A stretch of DNA of 23,301 nucleotides from a virus, in the IMG/VR virus record IMGVR_UViG_3300036884_000010, positions 1 through 23,301 of that record. The stretch is one strand, 5' to 3'. Both the position numbers and the translations under genes were made by a program. Positions 5,471 to 12,528 of this stretch are shown here, piece after piece. Within the stretch, counting starts at the first letter, position 1. Every line of letters begins with the position of its first letter. A model generated the notes under the pieces. It searched no databases. It saw only the letters and a list, made by a program, of their open reading frames with translations, and was not told the DNA's origin.

Positions 5471-5787
5471 GCAAACTATCTAAGCTTGATACAACAATCC
5501 AAGAAAAAACAAAAGTAATATTTCGCAAATTTCCAGATGGTGAAATAATAGCTCTATTCCCTGAATTGCCAGGAACTAACAGTGTAACGAATTGTCTTAA
5601 CTACATGCACAACGGCCAGCATGGAAGCGGTAAAGCTACTTGCGAAGGTACAAAGCCAGTTGATAAAGACTGGAATGGAGCATTAAAGCGGGAGTTAACT
5701 GCAATCGGTTACAACTTAACTGTTGTTACTCGCTTTTCATATCAAATGGATCAAAAGAGAATTGCTTTAATACGTGGTACTAAATAA
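5467..5787 (+). CDS. Conserved phage hypothetical protein, 106 aa
   Basis: The core reads [20 protein letters not shown] (residues 17-36), then [13 protein letters not shown] near 43-55, and a C-terminal segment with a helix and a strand pair. I recall similar proteins in many bacterial and phage genomes (a motif of the type FPDGxVIALFP followed by C..Y.H.GQHG), annotated only as hypothetical. The His/Gly cluster is conserved in memory but no activity is known. TTAACTG occurs twice inside the coding sequence, at 5695 and 5716, 21 bases apart. Confidence 0.75.
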   Translation: MSKLSKLDTTIQEKTKVIFRKFPDGEIIALFPELPGTNSVTNCLNYMHNGQHGSGKATCEGTKPVDKDWNGALKRELTAIGYNLTVVTRFSYQMDQKRIALIRGTK

Positions 5788-5815
5788 AACTCAAAACCAA
5801 AAGGAGAATTACAAA

Positions 5816-6421
5816 ATGAATATCAAAAATCGTTATACAAATGAAATTATTGCAGAAGGTGAAACGGTCAAACAAATAGCAATTAATAATAAAACTAACC
5901 TTCGCGGCGCTGACCTTCGCGGCGCTAACCTTTACGGCGCTAACCTTTACGGCGCTGACCTTTACGGCGCTGACCTTTACGGCGCTGACCTTCGCGGCGC
6001 TAACCTTTACGGCGCTGACCTTCGCGGCGCTGACCTTTACGGCGCTGACCTTTACGGCGCTGACCTTCGCGGCGCTGACCTTTACGGCGCTGACCTTTAC
6101 GGCGCTAACCTTCGCGGCGCTAACCTTTACGGCGCTGACCTTCGCGGCGCTAACCTTCGCGGCGCTAACCTTTACGGCGCTGACCTTCGCGGCGCTAAAT
6201 ATGGCAACAACGAACTTCTTATTAAATACTTAACTATCGGGCCTATTGGTTCGAGAAATGATTATCTACAAATATTCATAACTGACAAACAAAAACTTGT
6301 TAAAACTGGCTGTTTTTCAGGATCAATTGAAGAGCTTAAACGAGCTGTTAACAAAACTCATTCAGGCAATGACCACGCAAAACATTATAACTTAGCAATT
6401 GCTTTAATTGAGGTTATGTAG
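5816..6421 (+). CDS. Pentapeptide-repeat protein, 201 aa
   Basis: The start is ATG 5816 with AAAAGGAG upstream. A 27-residue leader with a [13 protein letters not shown] segment is followed by 20 uninterrupted (D/N)L(R/Y)GA units (about residues 28-127), which should fold as a right-handed quadrilateral beta-helix of about five coils. The C-terminal domain (about 130-201) includes [14 protein letters not shown] and KTGCFSG, a segment I have seen attached to other phage pentapeptide proteins. Related rods (Qnr, MfpA) mimic DNA and bind gyrase; whether this one does is unproven. The repeats are nearly identical in DNA. Confidence 0.9.
   Translation: MNIKNRYTNEIIAEGETVKQIAINNKTNLRGADLRGANLYGANLYGADLYGADLYGADLRGANLYGADLRGADLYGADLYGADLRGADLYGADLYGANLRGANLYGADLRGANLRGANLYGADLRGAKYGNNELLIKYLTIGPIGSRNDYLQIFITDKQKLVKTGCFSGSIEELKRAVNKTHSGNDHAKHYNLAIALIEVM
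5897..6196 (+). repeat. 15-bp tandem repeat, 20 units
   Basis: Each unit is (G/A)ACCTT(CGC/TAC)GGCGCT. Leu, Gly and Ala use a single codon throughout (CTT, GGC, GCT), and only two places vary: GAC/AAC and CGC/TAC. Such uniformity shows recent expansion or homogenisation, and the array is far more GC-rich than the DNA around it. Confidence 0.95.
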
Positions 6422-6422
6422 T

Positions 6423-6447
6423 TTAACTGTCTTAACTATCTTAACTG
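6423..6447 (+). repeat. TTAACTG/TTAACTA array at left flank of TnpB element
   Basis: TTAACTG at 6423, TTAACTA at 6432 and TTAACTG at 6441, each nine bases apart. It lies between the stop at 6421 and the left end of the TnpB element, so it is the likely insertion target. Confidence 0.8.
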
Positions 6448-6497
6448 ACTTTTATATTTTTCTTGCTTTTTAGATAAAGGCGCGATATTCTCAAAAC

Positions 6498-7634
6498 ATG
6501 ATTAAGAAAAGTTACAGATATAGGATATATCCAAATCAAGCACAAATCGTTTTGCTAAACAAGCATTTCGGAGCTACCCGTATGATTTACAACTGGGGTT
6601 TGTCTGAAAAAACGCAATCTTATCAAGAAACCGGAACCTCGTTAACACGCTATCAACTTCAAGAAAGATTGCCTGAAATGAAACAAACTGACAAACCTTG
6701 GTTAGGAGAAATTAATTCTCAATCACTTCAAGCTTCCTTGCTTAATCTTGACCGAGCATTTTTAAACTTTTTTAAACATAACAGCAAATTTCCCAAATTT
6801 AAAAAGAAAAATCACAGACAATCGTTCCAAGTACCTCAAGGTGGTAAAATAGATTTTAAAACTGAAAAGTTATTTATACCAAAGTTTATTAGGGGTATTA
6901 AGTGCAAAGTTTCTAGAAAATTTGAAGGTGTTGCTAAAACATTCACAGTTTGCAAAACAACAACGGAAAAGTATTTTGTTTCTGTTATTGTGGAAACTCT
7001 TGACACAATCCAGAATAAAAAACCAATTTCGTTTGAAACAACCATTGGAATAGACGTAGGTATAAAGGATTTTTGCACACTATCAACAGGTGAGAAAGTT
7101 GAAAATCCCCGCTATCTGCGGAGCGAACTAGCTCGGTTGAAGATACTTCAGCGTAGAGCAAGTAAAAAGAAAAAAGGAAGTGCAAACCGAAAGAAAGCTG
7201 TAATGAAGGTCGCGTTGTTGCATGAAAAGATAGCAAACCAAAGAAAAGACTTCCTACACAAATTGACAGACAGGTTGACTAGCGAAAACCAAGTTAACAG
7301 CCTAGCCGTGGAAGATTTGAATATTGCAGGAATGTTGAAGAACCGCCGCCTTGCCCAGGCAATCTCGGATGTTTCTTGGAGCGAATTTTACCGACAACTT
7401 GAGTACAAGGCAGAGTGGAACGGCGTAAACCTTCTTAAGATAGGTAGGTTTGAACCGAGTAGTAAAATGTGTTCTTGTGGTGTAATAAACAGTCAATTAA
7501 AACTAAATGATCGTAAATGGACTTGTTCATCTTGCGGCCAAACTCACGACCGAGATATTCTAGCAGCAAATAACATCAAACGGTTTGCTTTAGCGAACGA
7601 TAATTTGAAATATCATCTGCGGTGCGCAGAGTAG
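6498..7634 (+). CDS. tnpB: RNA-guided endonuclease TnpB, 378 aa
   Basis: This is a full-length TnpB. The N-terminal helix-turn-helix-like region begins YRYRIYPNQAQ (residues 6-16); the RuvC active site is present with D186 in GIDVGIKDF, E272 in AVEDLNI and D353 in HDRDILAANNI; the zinc ribbon has C325, C327, C343 and C346. All catalytic residues are intact, so it should be active as an RNA-guided DNA nuclease using an omega RNA made from its 3' end. The start has no good ribosome-binding site, typical for the family. The length is normal. It is an insertion in a phage operon, with its guide expected from the right flank. Confidence 0.95.
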   Translation: MIKKSYRYRIYPNQAQIVLLNKHFGATRMIYNWGLSEKTQSYQETGTSLTRYQLQERLPEMKQTDKPWLGEINSQSLQASLLNLDRAFLNFFKHNSKFPKFKKKNHRQSFQVPQGGKIDFKTEKLFIPKFIRGIKCKVSRKFEGVAKTFTVCKTTTEKYFVSVIVETLDTIQNKKPISFETTIGIDVGIKDFCTLSTGEKVENPRYLRSELARLKILQRRASKKKKGSANRKKAVMKVALLHEKIANQRKDFLHKLTDRLTSENQVNSLAVEDLNIAGMLKNRRLAQAISDVSWSEFYRQLEYKAEWNGVNLLKIGRFEPSSKMCSCGVINSQLKLNDRKWTCSSCGQTHDRDILAANNIKRFALANDNLKYHLRCAE

Positions 7635-7696
7635 AGCTTCTGGAGGTGCGCTGTTGCAATGGCGGCCTGCGAAGGAAGAAGCGTTGAAATTGACGC
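7624..7696 (+). ncRNA. Candidate omega RNA scaffold / right end of TnpB element
   Basis: The region overlapping and following the tnpB stop is GC-richer than its surroundings and can fold: GCGCA (7624-7628) with TGCGC (7647-7651), and GCGT (7681-7684) with ACGC (7693-7696). In this family the guide RNA scaffold spans the end of tnpB and the right end, and the guide is the DNA just beyond. The 5' limit and exact right end are not determined. Confidence 0.5.
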
Positions 7697-7740
7697 AGTA
7701 CAACTGACTTCATTTACCTACAATAAAGGAGATTAAAGCT

Positions 7741-7872
7741 ATGAAAGTATTTCACGAATTGACTGTTGACGAAATGAAACTAGAAGGTTTCGGAGTTAAT
7801 GACATTACGCCGGGTCAACTTGAATCTGATAAATTGTTTGTAGATTATCAGTGTCAAGGCGGTGCAAAATGA
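7741..7872 (+). CDS. Hypothetical small acidic protein, 43 aa
   Basis: ATG 7741 follows AAAGGAG in the leader that I infer was split by the TnpB element. The acidic product begins MKVFHELTVDEMKLEG and ends near a CQGG. Its stop overlaps the next start (ATGA at 7869). It is the first gene of a short series running to 8863. Not recognised. Confidence 0.6.
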   Translation: MKVFHELTVDEMKLEGFGVNDITPGQLESDKLFVDYQCQGGAK

Positions 7873-8102
7873 CACTATGCAAACGAGTTAAAACAGCTTC
7901 AGGTAACAAGCGTCATTATACATTTCCTAATGGTGAATTAGTTGTATATGTAGGTACTAAGAAAGCTTGTCTATTCCTGATTGACGGTTTAACCTACTTA
8001 ACTAAGGCTATTGACAGAAAACTAGCAGCCAATGCTTTAAAACAGCTAAAACGGGAATGTAAAGGTGTTACTAGTGATGAAGTAATACAAGGGGAGGTTT
8101 GA
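7869..8102 (+). CDS. Hypothetical basic protein, 77 aa
   Basis: ATG 7869 sits in ATGA overlap with the previous stop, with AAGGCGG upstream; an in-frame GTG at 7851 is less likely because it would lie deep in the previous gene. The product is basic in its middle, with strand-like LVVYVGTKKACLFLIDG (about 22-38) and a helix KAIDRKLAANALKQLKREC. It has no recognised domain. A TTAACTA variant lies inside at about 7999. Confidence 0.65.
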   Translation: MTLCKRVKTASGNKRHYTFPNGELVVYVGTKKACLFLIDGLTYLTKAIDRKLAANALKQLKRECKGVTSDEVIQGEV

Positions 8103-8103
8103 A

Positions 8104-8226
8104 ATGTTAGTTCTTGATTTTGGATTTGTAGCTAACAAAGAATCGGGTAAGTGTGTTGCTATTAACGTCGGTTTAAAGTATTATTTAATATGGCTTGACG
8201 AATGGCAAAATCAAGGCGGTGAATAA
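8104..8226 (+). CDS. Hypothetical small protein, 40 aa
   Basis: This frame starts one base after the preceding stop, with a strong GGGGAGG about seven bases upstream. The product begins MLVLDFGFVANKE and contains a hydrophobic strand pair and a C-terminal WLDEWQNQGG. It may be a small beta-hairpin protein. The good RBS and tight packing support it; I cannot name a family. Confidence 0.6.
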   Translation: MLVLDFGFVANKESGKCVAINVGLKYYLIWLDEWQNQGGE

Positions 8227-8227
8227 C

Positions 8228-8278
8228 ATGCTAATCCTAATAATCATTCTGCTAGTACTTTTGTTTATATTACATTAA
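8228..8278 (+). CDS. Membrane microprotein, 16 aa
   Basis: A 16-residue frame, MLILIIILLVLLFILH, starts two bases after the preceding stop. It is one uninterrupted transmembrane-length hydrophobic helix. The stop TAA lies inside TTAACTG (8275), the same arrangement as the microproteins at 2479 and 3369. AAGGCGG upstream can serve as RBS. Short size means chance occurrence cannot be excluded, but the composition and position are suggestive. Confidence 0.45.
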   Translation: MLILIIILLVLLFILH

Positions 8279-8295
8279 CTGTCAACAGGTGAAAC

Positions 8296-8652
8296 GTGAA
8301 ACAAGCAATGCAAAATAAACTAATTGAAGTAAAGCAACAAGCGGCTATTAACTGGCCTTGCTTGACTAAGCGGTATCAATTCAAAAAGGCAAAGCTAATA
8401 TTTGCCGATGAGCTTGAATCCTGGGGTTTGTGTTGGCTTGCTTCAAATACAATTGAAATTAACATGCAGTGTGCTATAGCTGATCCTGAAAGAACATTAA
8501 CTGAAGTTGTCGGGCATGAACTTTGCCATATTTTAACGCCGCTGCTTTATCCTGGCGTTGGCTTTACTTTTGAAGATGCTCATGGTAAAGAATGGCAAGC
8601 TATTATGAAAGCTATGAGTCTTGCTATTGATCCGATTGACTTGATTGTTTAA
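8296..8652 (+). CDS. SprT-like zinc metalloprotease domain protein, 118 aa
   Basis: Residues 74-78 are HELCH, the HExxH zinc-protease motif, with a third candidate ligand H96 in DAHGKEW, as in SprT/Spartan-type proteins. The N-terminal part has the usual strand pair (KAKLIFADEL, then NTIEINMQCA) ahead of the catalytic helix. In cells Spartan degrades DNA-protein crosslinks; phage copies are small and their targets unknown. The start is GTG 8296 after CAGGTG; ATG 8308 is an alternative. The stop codon is inside a TTAACTG at 8649. The protein lacks an obvious C-terminal zinc ribbon. Confidence 0.8.
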   Translation: MKQAMQNKLIEVKQQAAINWPCLTKRYQFKKAKLIFADELESWGLCWLASNTIEINMQCAIADPERTLTEVVGHELCHILTPLLYPGVGFTFEDAHGKEWQAIMKAMSLAIDPIDLIV

Positions 8653-8682
8653 CTGCAACCGCTTAACTATCTTGCTTAACTG
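8649..8682 (+). repeat. TTAACTG array (14/13 spacing)
   Basis: TTAACTG at 8649 (holding the stop of the SprT-like gene), TTAACTA at 8663 and TTAACTG at 8676, directly followed by GAGAGGA, the ribosome-binding site of the gene at 8696. Confidence 0.8.
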
Positions 8683-8695
8683 AGAGGAATTACTT

Positions 8696-8863
8696 ATGAA
8701 AAGATTATCAGGTTTTGCAATACTCGTAATTTTAATATTTGCAATAGGTTTGGTTATGGCGTTCGCTTTAAACTTTAACTGGATTGCTTTATTTTGTATA
8801 ATTGGAGCAGCTTGTTTAATTACAGCTTTGCTCTATTTTGCTTTGTACTTAATACATTCATAA
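8696..8863 (+). CDS. Small membrane protein, 55 aa, two TM segments
   Basis: ATG 8696 follows GAGAGGA. Two hydrophobic segments (about 5-24 and 29-50) are separated by a short Asn/Phe/Trp turn, giving a two-pass membrane protein with a basic N-terminus (MKRLSG). Its last six bases overlap the end of the convergent minus-strand primase gene. A TTAACTG copy lies inside at 8775. The function is unknown; holin-like or host-membrane roles are possible. Confidence 0.65.
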   Translation: MKRLSGFAILVILIFAIGLVMAFALNFNWIALFCIIGAACLITALLYFALYLIHS

Positions 8864-11239
8864 CTGCATTCCAGAAATAACATAAAGTTTTGCCCTGTCT
8901 GTGAGATTTTTTGATTTTTTGTCAAGGGGTGATAACTCAACTATCTCCCCACAATCTGCAAGACTTTTAATAGCAATACCAATTGCAGGAACCGGCCCCA
9001 AACGATCATTCTTAAAACTAGCACGTTGTCTACAACAAGCTGTTATGTAGGAATGAGGGATAATCTTTAACTGAAACAGAATCTCCGAACATCCGGCATA
9101 CTTTTTAACATCATCCCATGAACCGGAAACGTATTTCTTAATCACTTTCTTAATGTCTGTTGCTTGATCGTTCTGAACATTGTTAACACCAATTTCACCA
9201 GATTCAAAACGGCCTAGCAAGTTTAAAACATCCTGGGTAATTAACTGCAATGCCCAGGTTGCACATTCAACATTGATAACCGGCTGAATGCAGTTAACTC
9301 CGACTGCTAGTAAGGCGGCAAGCTTCAGAACCTTCATATGGGCGCGAGTCCATAATTCAGCACTAACTGAATCACCTGTGTTAACTTTATGGTCGCACCA
9401 AACATCAAATTCTTTAAATAACTTTTGGGCAGCTTCGTCTGTTCCTACATTAATAACATTATCACCATTGTTTAACTGCAACGCATAGGCGCATAAAGCT
9501 GAAAACCGATCTGTTAACTGTTGAGAAGGGGTTGCGTTGTGGTGATTATCATTTGTAGGCACTCTGTCACCTTTATATTCAATAATAGTACAACGTGGTA
9601 GTAAACCTTCATTTATCATATCTTTGGAAAGTAGTTCATAAAACTTTTCAGGGGTTGCTTCACCTAATACGGAAAATGCAGGCGCTCTTGTAACAGCAGT
9701 ATTTTTATCTTTGTCTGAATAGATTAAACTTCCTAAAACGTCGTCGTGGCCTGACTGATTGTATAAGTCAAGCATTGCAATTCTAACGCCTTGCTGAACT
9801 GGATTACGACTATCATTTGACATCTTTTTTAACGTATCTGCAAACTCACCCATGATTGAAACAAAGCTTTGAGAAGACTTTGAAATGTACTTCATAAGTG
9901 CTTCAGGTGATGCAATTTTAGCTGGCCCCATAAACGTATGAGCTTTTTCAACTGACTTAACTGTCGCTCCTAGCAATTTATTTATACAACGTCGCATTGC
10001 CTCCTTTCCTCGACCTGTTTTAGCAATTAAGAAAGTATAAGTATTAAGGCCGGTGCCGCTAACGTTGTAAGCCCGCCCACAAACACCTGACATCAAACCT
10101 AAAGCTCCAGCAATGGCTATTTCCTTAACTGGCCGTGGTGCTGCGGCGTAAATAAATTGTGCGATATCGCCACAAAGTCCAGGTGGCAAGCTATATTCAA
10201 AGTTCTGTATATTTGAATCTTTAGATATATGACTATACTTATGTTTCTTAACTGCTGCTGGTTGCTGAGGCTGCACAGGAGCATCAACGGGTATAACTGG
10301 CGGCAAGGGGCTTAACTGCACCGGCTGAACGCTCTCAGCCTTAACTGCGGCGAGCTGAAGCTGTAGATTTGCGTGGAGAGCGTCGAGATTGAGGGGCGGG
10401 TGCATTTTGTCAAAACTTTTGTCAAGCATACCCCATTCAGGATGCTCAAAATAGTCTTCCCGTTGGGCTTTCTTGCGTTGTCCGATGACACTTGAACGAA
10501 AGATACGTTTAATCTGTTCTCTGTTCTGTGTGTAAAAACTAATGAGGTTTACTAAAGCTTGATCGGCCTGATTGCAGCTTTCTTCCTTATGTGCTTCTTC
10601 AGGAAAGTATTGCTGCCAGCGACCCTCGAAAATGTCGATAAATTTCGTGCCGTTAGAGGCGCTTGACGCTTGACTTAAAATTTCATAATCCGTAAAAACT
10701 TCAGGTGTGTCAAGACGCGGCCCAATTTCGTTTTGAGGCTTCGCTTCCATCTCACTCCATAATAAATCGGCGAGTTCTTGATAATCTTTAATTGGTAAAT
10801 CCCTACAACAATTGCCCGTAAAAGTCATGTAATGACCCGCTGTATACATCTCAACCTTGGCGCGATTGCGATTTGTTGGAACCTTGGCACGTATCCAAAT
10901 ATGGCACCCCAATCCAGAAGGGCTAATTTCTGAATACGACTCAAAAGCCGCAAAAATACCTTGCTGCTTCTGCCGTGTGGCTTCGTCAGGAGCATCGTCA
11001 AGGTCAATGCACAGGTAAGGGTCTGATGGCGATATGACAAAGCCTATGCCTGAACAATACTGAGAAACGGCAACAGCTTCTTCAAACGATCCCCAATGAA
11101 CAGGATTTGTTGGGCTTGCTTTATATCCATTGTGGGGATTGTACGGCATTTTAGTGACTTTGCCGGTTTCGTCAATTTCTACTTTATAAACTATCCATTG
11201 GCGCAAGGCTTTTAGTTCGGCTGGTATTTTTGAGTACAC
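8858..11239 (-). CDS. Primase-polymerase fused to a DUF3987-type ATPase/helicase-like domain, 793 aa
   Basis: The N-terminal domain (about 1-170) matches PrimPol-type primases: RQWIVYKVE, KMPYNPHNGYKAS, GIGFVISPSDPYLCIDLDD with the acidic catalytic pair, SEISPSGLGCHIWI and GHYMTFTG. The C-terminal part (from about 345) has the DUF3987 pattern LPPGLCGDIAQFIY, a Walker A-like AKTGRGKEA near 402-412, and IMGEFADTL. Such proteins prime and probably help load or unwind at phage origins. The start is GTG 11239. A Pro/Gln-rich linker (about 300-335) joins the domains. Nine TTAACTG copies lie on the opposite strand across this gene. It is transcribed with the methyltransferase, against the flanking genes. 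Confidence 0.9.
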   Translation of the reverse strand: MYSKIPAELKALRQWIVYKVEIDETGKVTKMPYNPHNGYKASPTNPVHWGSFEEAVAVSQYCSGIGFVISPSDPYLCIDLDDAPDEATRQKQQGIFAAFESYSEISPSGLGCHIWIRAKVPTNRNRAKVEMYTAGHYMTFTGNCCRDLPIKDYQELADLLWSEMEAKPQNEIGPRLDTPEVFTDYEILSQASSASNGTKFIDIFEGRWQQYFPEEAHKEESCNQADQALVNLISFYTQNREQIKRIFRSSVIGQRKKAQREDYFEHPEWGMLDKSFDKMHPPLNLDALHANLQLQLAAVKAESVQPVQLSPLPPVIPVDAPVQPQQPAAVKKHKYSHISKDSNIQNFEYSLPPGLCGDIAQFIYAAAPRPVKEIAIAGALGLMSGVCGRAYNVSGTGLNTYTFLIAKTGRGKEAMRRCINKLLGATVKSVEKAHTFMGPAKIASPEALMKYISKSSQSFVSIMGEFADTLKKMSNDSRNPVQQGVRIAMLDLYNQSGHDDVLGSLIYSDKDKNTAVTRAPAFSVLGEATPEKFYELLSKDMINEGLLPRCTIIEYKGDRVPTNDNHHNATPSQQLTDRFSALCAYALQLNNGDNVINVGTDEAAQKLFKEFDVWCDHKVNTGDSVSAELWTRAHMKVLKLAALLAVGVNCIQPVINVECATWALQLITQDVLNLLGRFESGEIGVNNVQNDQATDIKKVIKKYVSGSWDDVKKYAGCSEILFQLKIIPHSYITACCRQRASFKNDRLGPVPAIGIAIKSLADCGEIVELSPLDKKSKNLTDRAKLYVISGMQL

Positions 11240-11275
11240 GTAATCCCGCCTTGTATATTAAATTGAATTTTAAAG

Positions 11276-12044
11276 TTAAACGATGTCGTTAGCTATCAGA
11301 ACTTCGTGATTCTGAATGCGAGCAACTGCTTTATCGGCATATTCTTGAAGCTGTTCAATACATATCCATTTTCGGTTTGTATTTTCACAGGCAATTGCTG
11401 TAGTACCGCTACCGGCACAGTTATCAAGTACAAGTTCACCTTCATTTGTATATGTTTTGATTAGGTATTCAAACAGAGCTGCTGGTTTTTGGGTTGGGTG
11501 AATAGAACCTTTACGAACTTTATCAAAAGTTATAATTGTAGTTGGGTTCTTTTCATCATACGTCTTTTTAAAGCCTTCAACTTTGTAATTATCAAGTGTT
11601 GTCGATTCGGCGTTTAACTTCTTTTGACCACCTGATTTTATAGGTTTGTCGCGTTTAATCATTTGCGCGTTATATAATACTTTGTTTTTTGAAAATACGT
11701 TCACGTCTTCATGTTGGCGCATAGGTTGAAATCTAGCATAGCTCATTCCACTAGGAATTACCTTATCCCAAATCCATTGATACCTAAACAATTTAATATT
11801 AGACGTTATCATTACAGACGTAAATGGTTCGCTAGAAGTAAGCGCCGTTATCTTTAATTATACGTTCGTATTGTAACCACAACGCTTCAAAAGGAATTAT
11901 ACTATCCCACTTACAAGCTGTAGTTCCATAAGGTAAGTCGCAAAGTATCATGTCAACTACACCATCAGGTATTTGCTTCATAACTTCAAGGCAATCACCT
12001 AAGTAAAATCTGCCGTTCTTTATGTCTTGGTATGGATGTGTCAT
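11276..12044 (-). pseudogene. DNA adenine/cytosine-N4 methyltransferase, beta-class, broken by a frameshift
   Basis: The first frame (12044-11832, 70 codons) has the start MTHPYQDIKNGRFYLGD and catalytic motif DLPYGTT; it stops at TAG after NGAYF. The rest lies one base on: SEPFTSVMITSNIKLFRYQW, then PMRQHEDVNVF, HPTQKPAALFEYLIK and the SAM-binding LDNCAGSGTTAIACE. Motif order (DPPY-type before FxGxG-type) is beta-class. In homologues as I remember them five residues stand between NGA and SEPF; here only seven bases do, which fits an 8-base deletion. An ATG at 11812 could restart the second part. It may be dead, split, or a sequencing error. Confidence 0.75.
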
Positions 12045-12232
12045 ACTACCTCCTGAATAATCAACGCATTACACTTACTATTAGAGCAATATCGCCGCGA
12101 CGGATCAGCACCAACAACAGTCGGCATATTGCAAACATGACAACGTTCGCCGTCAAACGTGTAATCCGCTTCAATTGTTATCTTTTCACGAATAACGTGA
12201 AACTGCATTAAGTTGCTTGCCAGTTTGGTCAT
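12041..12232 (-). CDS. Zinc-ribbon protein, 63 aa
   Basis: Four cysteines in CHVC (31-34) and CSNSKC (49-54) form a zinc ribbon behind a helical N-terminus. It starts in an ATGA overlap with the upstream gene and its stop overlaps the methyltransferase start, so it is an integral part of the minus-strand operon. Phage ribbons of this size often bind nucleic acid or the host polymerase, but that is general knowledge, not shown here. Confidence 0.75.
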   Translation of the reverse strand: MTKLASNLMQFHVIREKITIEADYTFDGERCHVCNMPTVVGADPSRRYCSNSKCNALIIQEVV

Positions 12233-12435
12233 ATCTTCAGCTTCTTTTGCGTCAAAAATTCATAAAGAGTGACAACTCTATCGCTACGTGAGTCTAATTC
12301 ATTACCTCTCGCCTGGAAAGATTTTAACCAAGCGAACGGCAGAGTCGTCTTCTCAGAAATGTCTTTCAATGTAATTTGTGGGGAGCGATTCTTGAGCAAA
12401 GCTACTGTAATTACTCGTAAATTGTCGTTTATCAT
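12229..12435 (-). CDS. Small helix-turn-helix-like protein, probable regulator, 68 aa
   Basis: I start at ATG 12435 (MINDNLRVITVALLK), which has AAAGGCGG at proper spacing; a longer frame reaches 12486 but lies over the promoter. The segment TLKDISEKTTLPFAWLKSFQARG (about 23-45) reads as helix-turn-helix with a recognition helix, followed by RVVTLYEFLTQKKL as a final helix. Similar short proteins occur in phages as Cro-like or HTH proteins. It is the first gene of the minus operon, next to a divergent promoter region with palindromes, so autoregulation is plausible. DNA binding is inferred. Confidence 0.7.
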   Translation of the reverse strand: MINDNLRVITVALLKNRSPQITLKDISEKTTLPFAWLKSFQARGNELDSRSDRVVTLYEFLTQKKLKI

Positions 12436-12464
12436 GTTGCCGCCTTTAGGTGAGTTTCGAGCGA

Positions 12465-12493
12465 ACCATAAACCGTGTTTACACAATTGTCAA
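12465..12493 (-). promoter_or_regulatory. Sigma70-like promoter for the minus-strand operon
   Basis: On the minus strand TTGACA (12493-12488) is followed by 17 bases and TATGGT (12470-12465). A perfect -35, ideal spacer and a start about 30 bases upstream of the HTH gene make this the best promoter in the window. Palindromes ACAATTGT and GTGT-TT-ACAC overlap the spacer and -35, which could be operator half-sites. Confidence 0.7.
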
Positions 12494-12528
12494 GCGCAAA
12501 ATAAATCGCAAGGGGCTAAAGATTTCAC

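Larger units (their letters stand above)
6448..7700 (+). mobile_element. IS200/IS605-type element, tnpB only (IS1341-like); ends approximate
   Basis: The element contains an intact tnpB but no tnpA transposase within the window, so movement would need TnpA in trans. The left boundary probably lies just after the TTAACTG array; the right boundary probably lies near 7700, after a GC-rich region with hairpins. AACTGACTT occurs at both flanks (6443-6451 and 7702-7710). Joining the flanks there restores a leader of the form TTAACTG..TTACCTACAA..AAAGGAG, like the one at 5062-5093. Elements of this family insert 3' of a short target without duplicating it. Confidence 0.7.

Noticed and set aside
5268-5528. 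86-residue minus-strand frame
   Set aside because: It lies under two well-supported plus-strand genes and has no RBS or recognisable pattern.
5897-6196. Tandem array that could look like a CRISPR or satellite
   Set aside because: The period is 15 bases without spacers, and it is an in-frame pentapeptide code.
6443-7710. AACTGACTT at both ends as a target-site duplication
   Set aside because: IS200/IS605 elements do not make target duplications. The match may reflect target and right-end similarity, or chance.
11830-11842. Programmed +1 frameshift at TTC TAG
   Set aside because: Slippage from UUC to UCU would break base pairing of the phenylalanine tRNA, and no stimulating stem is seen. The missing bases relative to homologues fit a deletion better.
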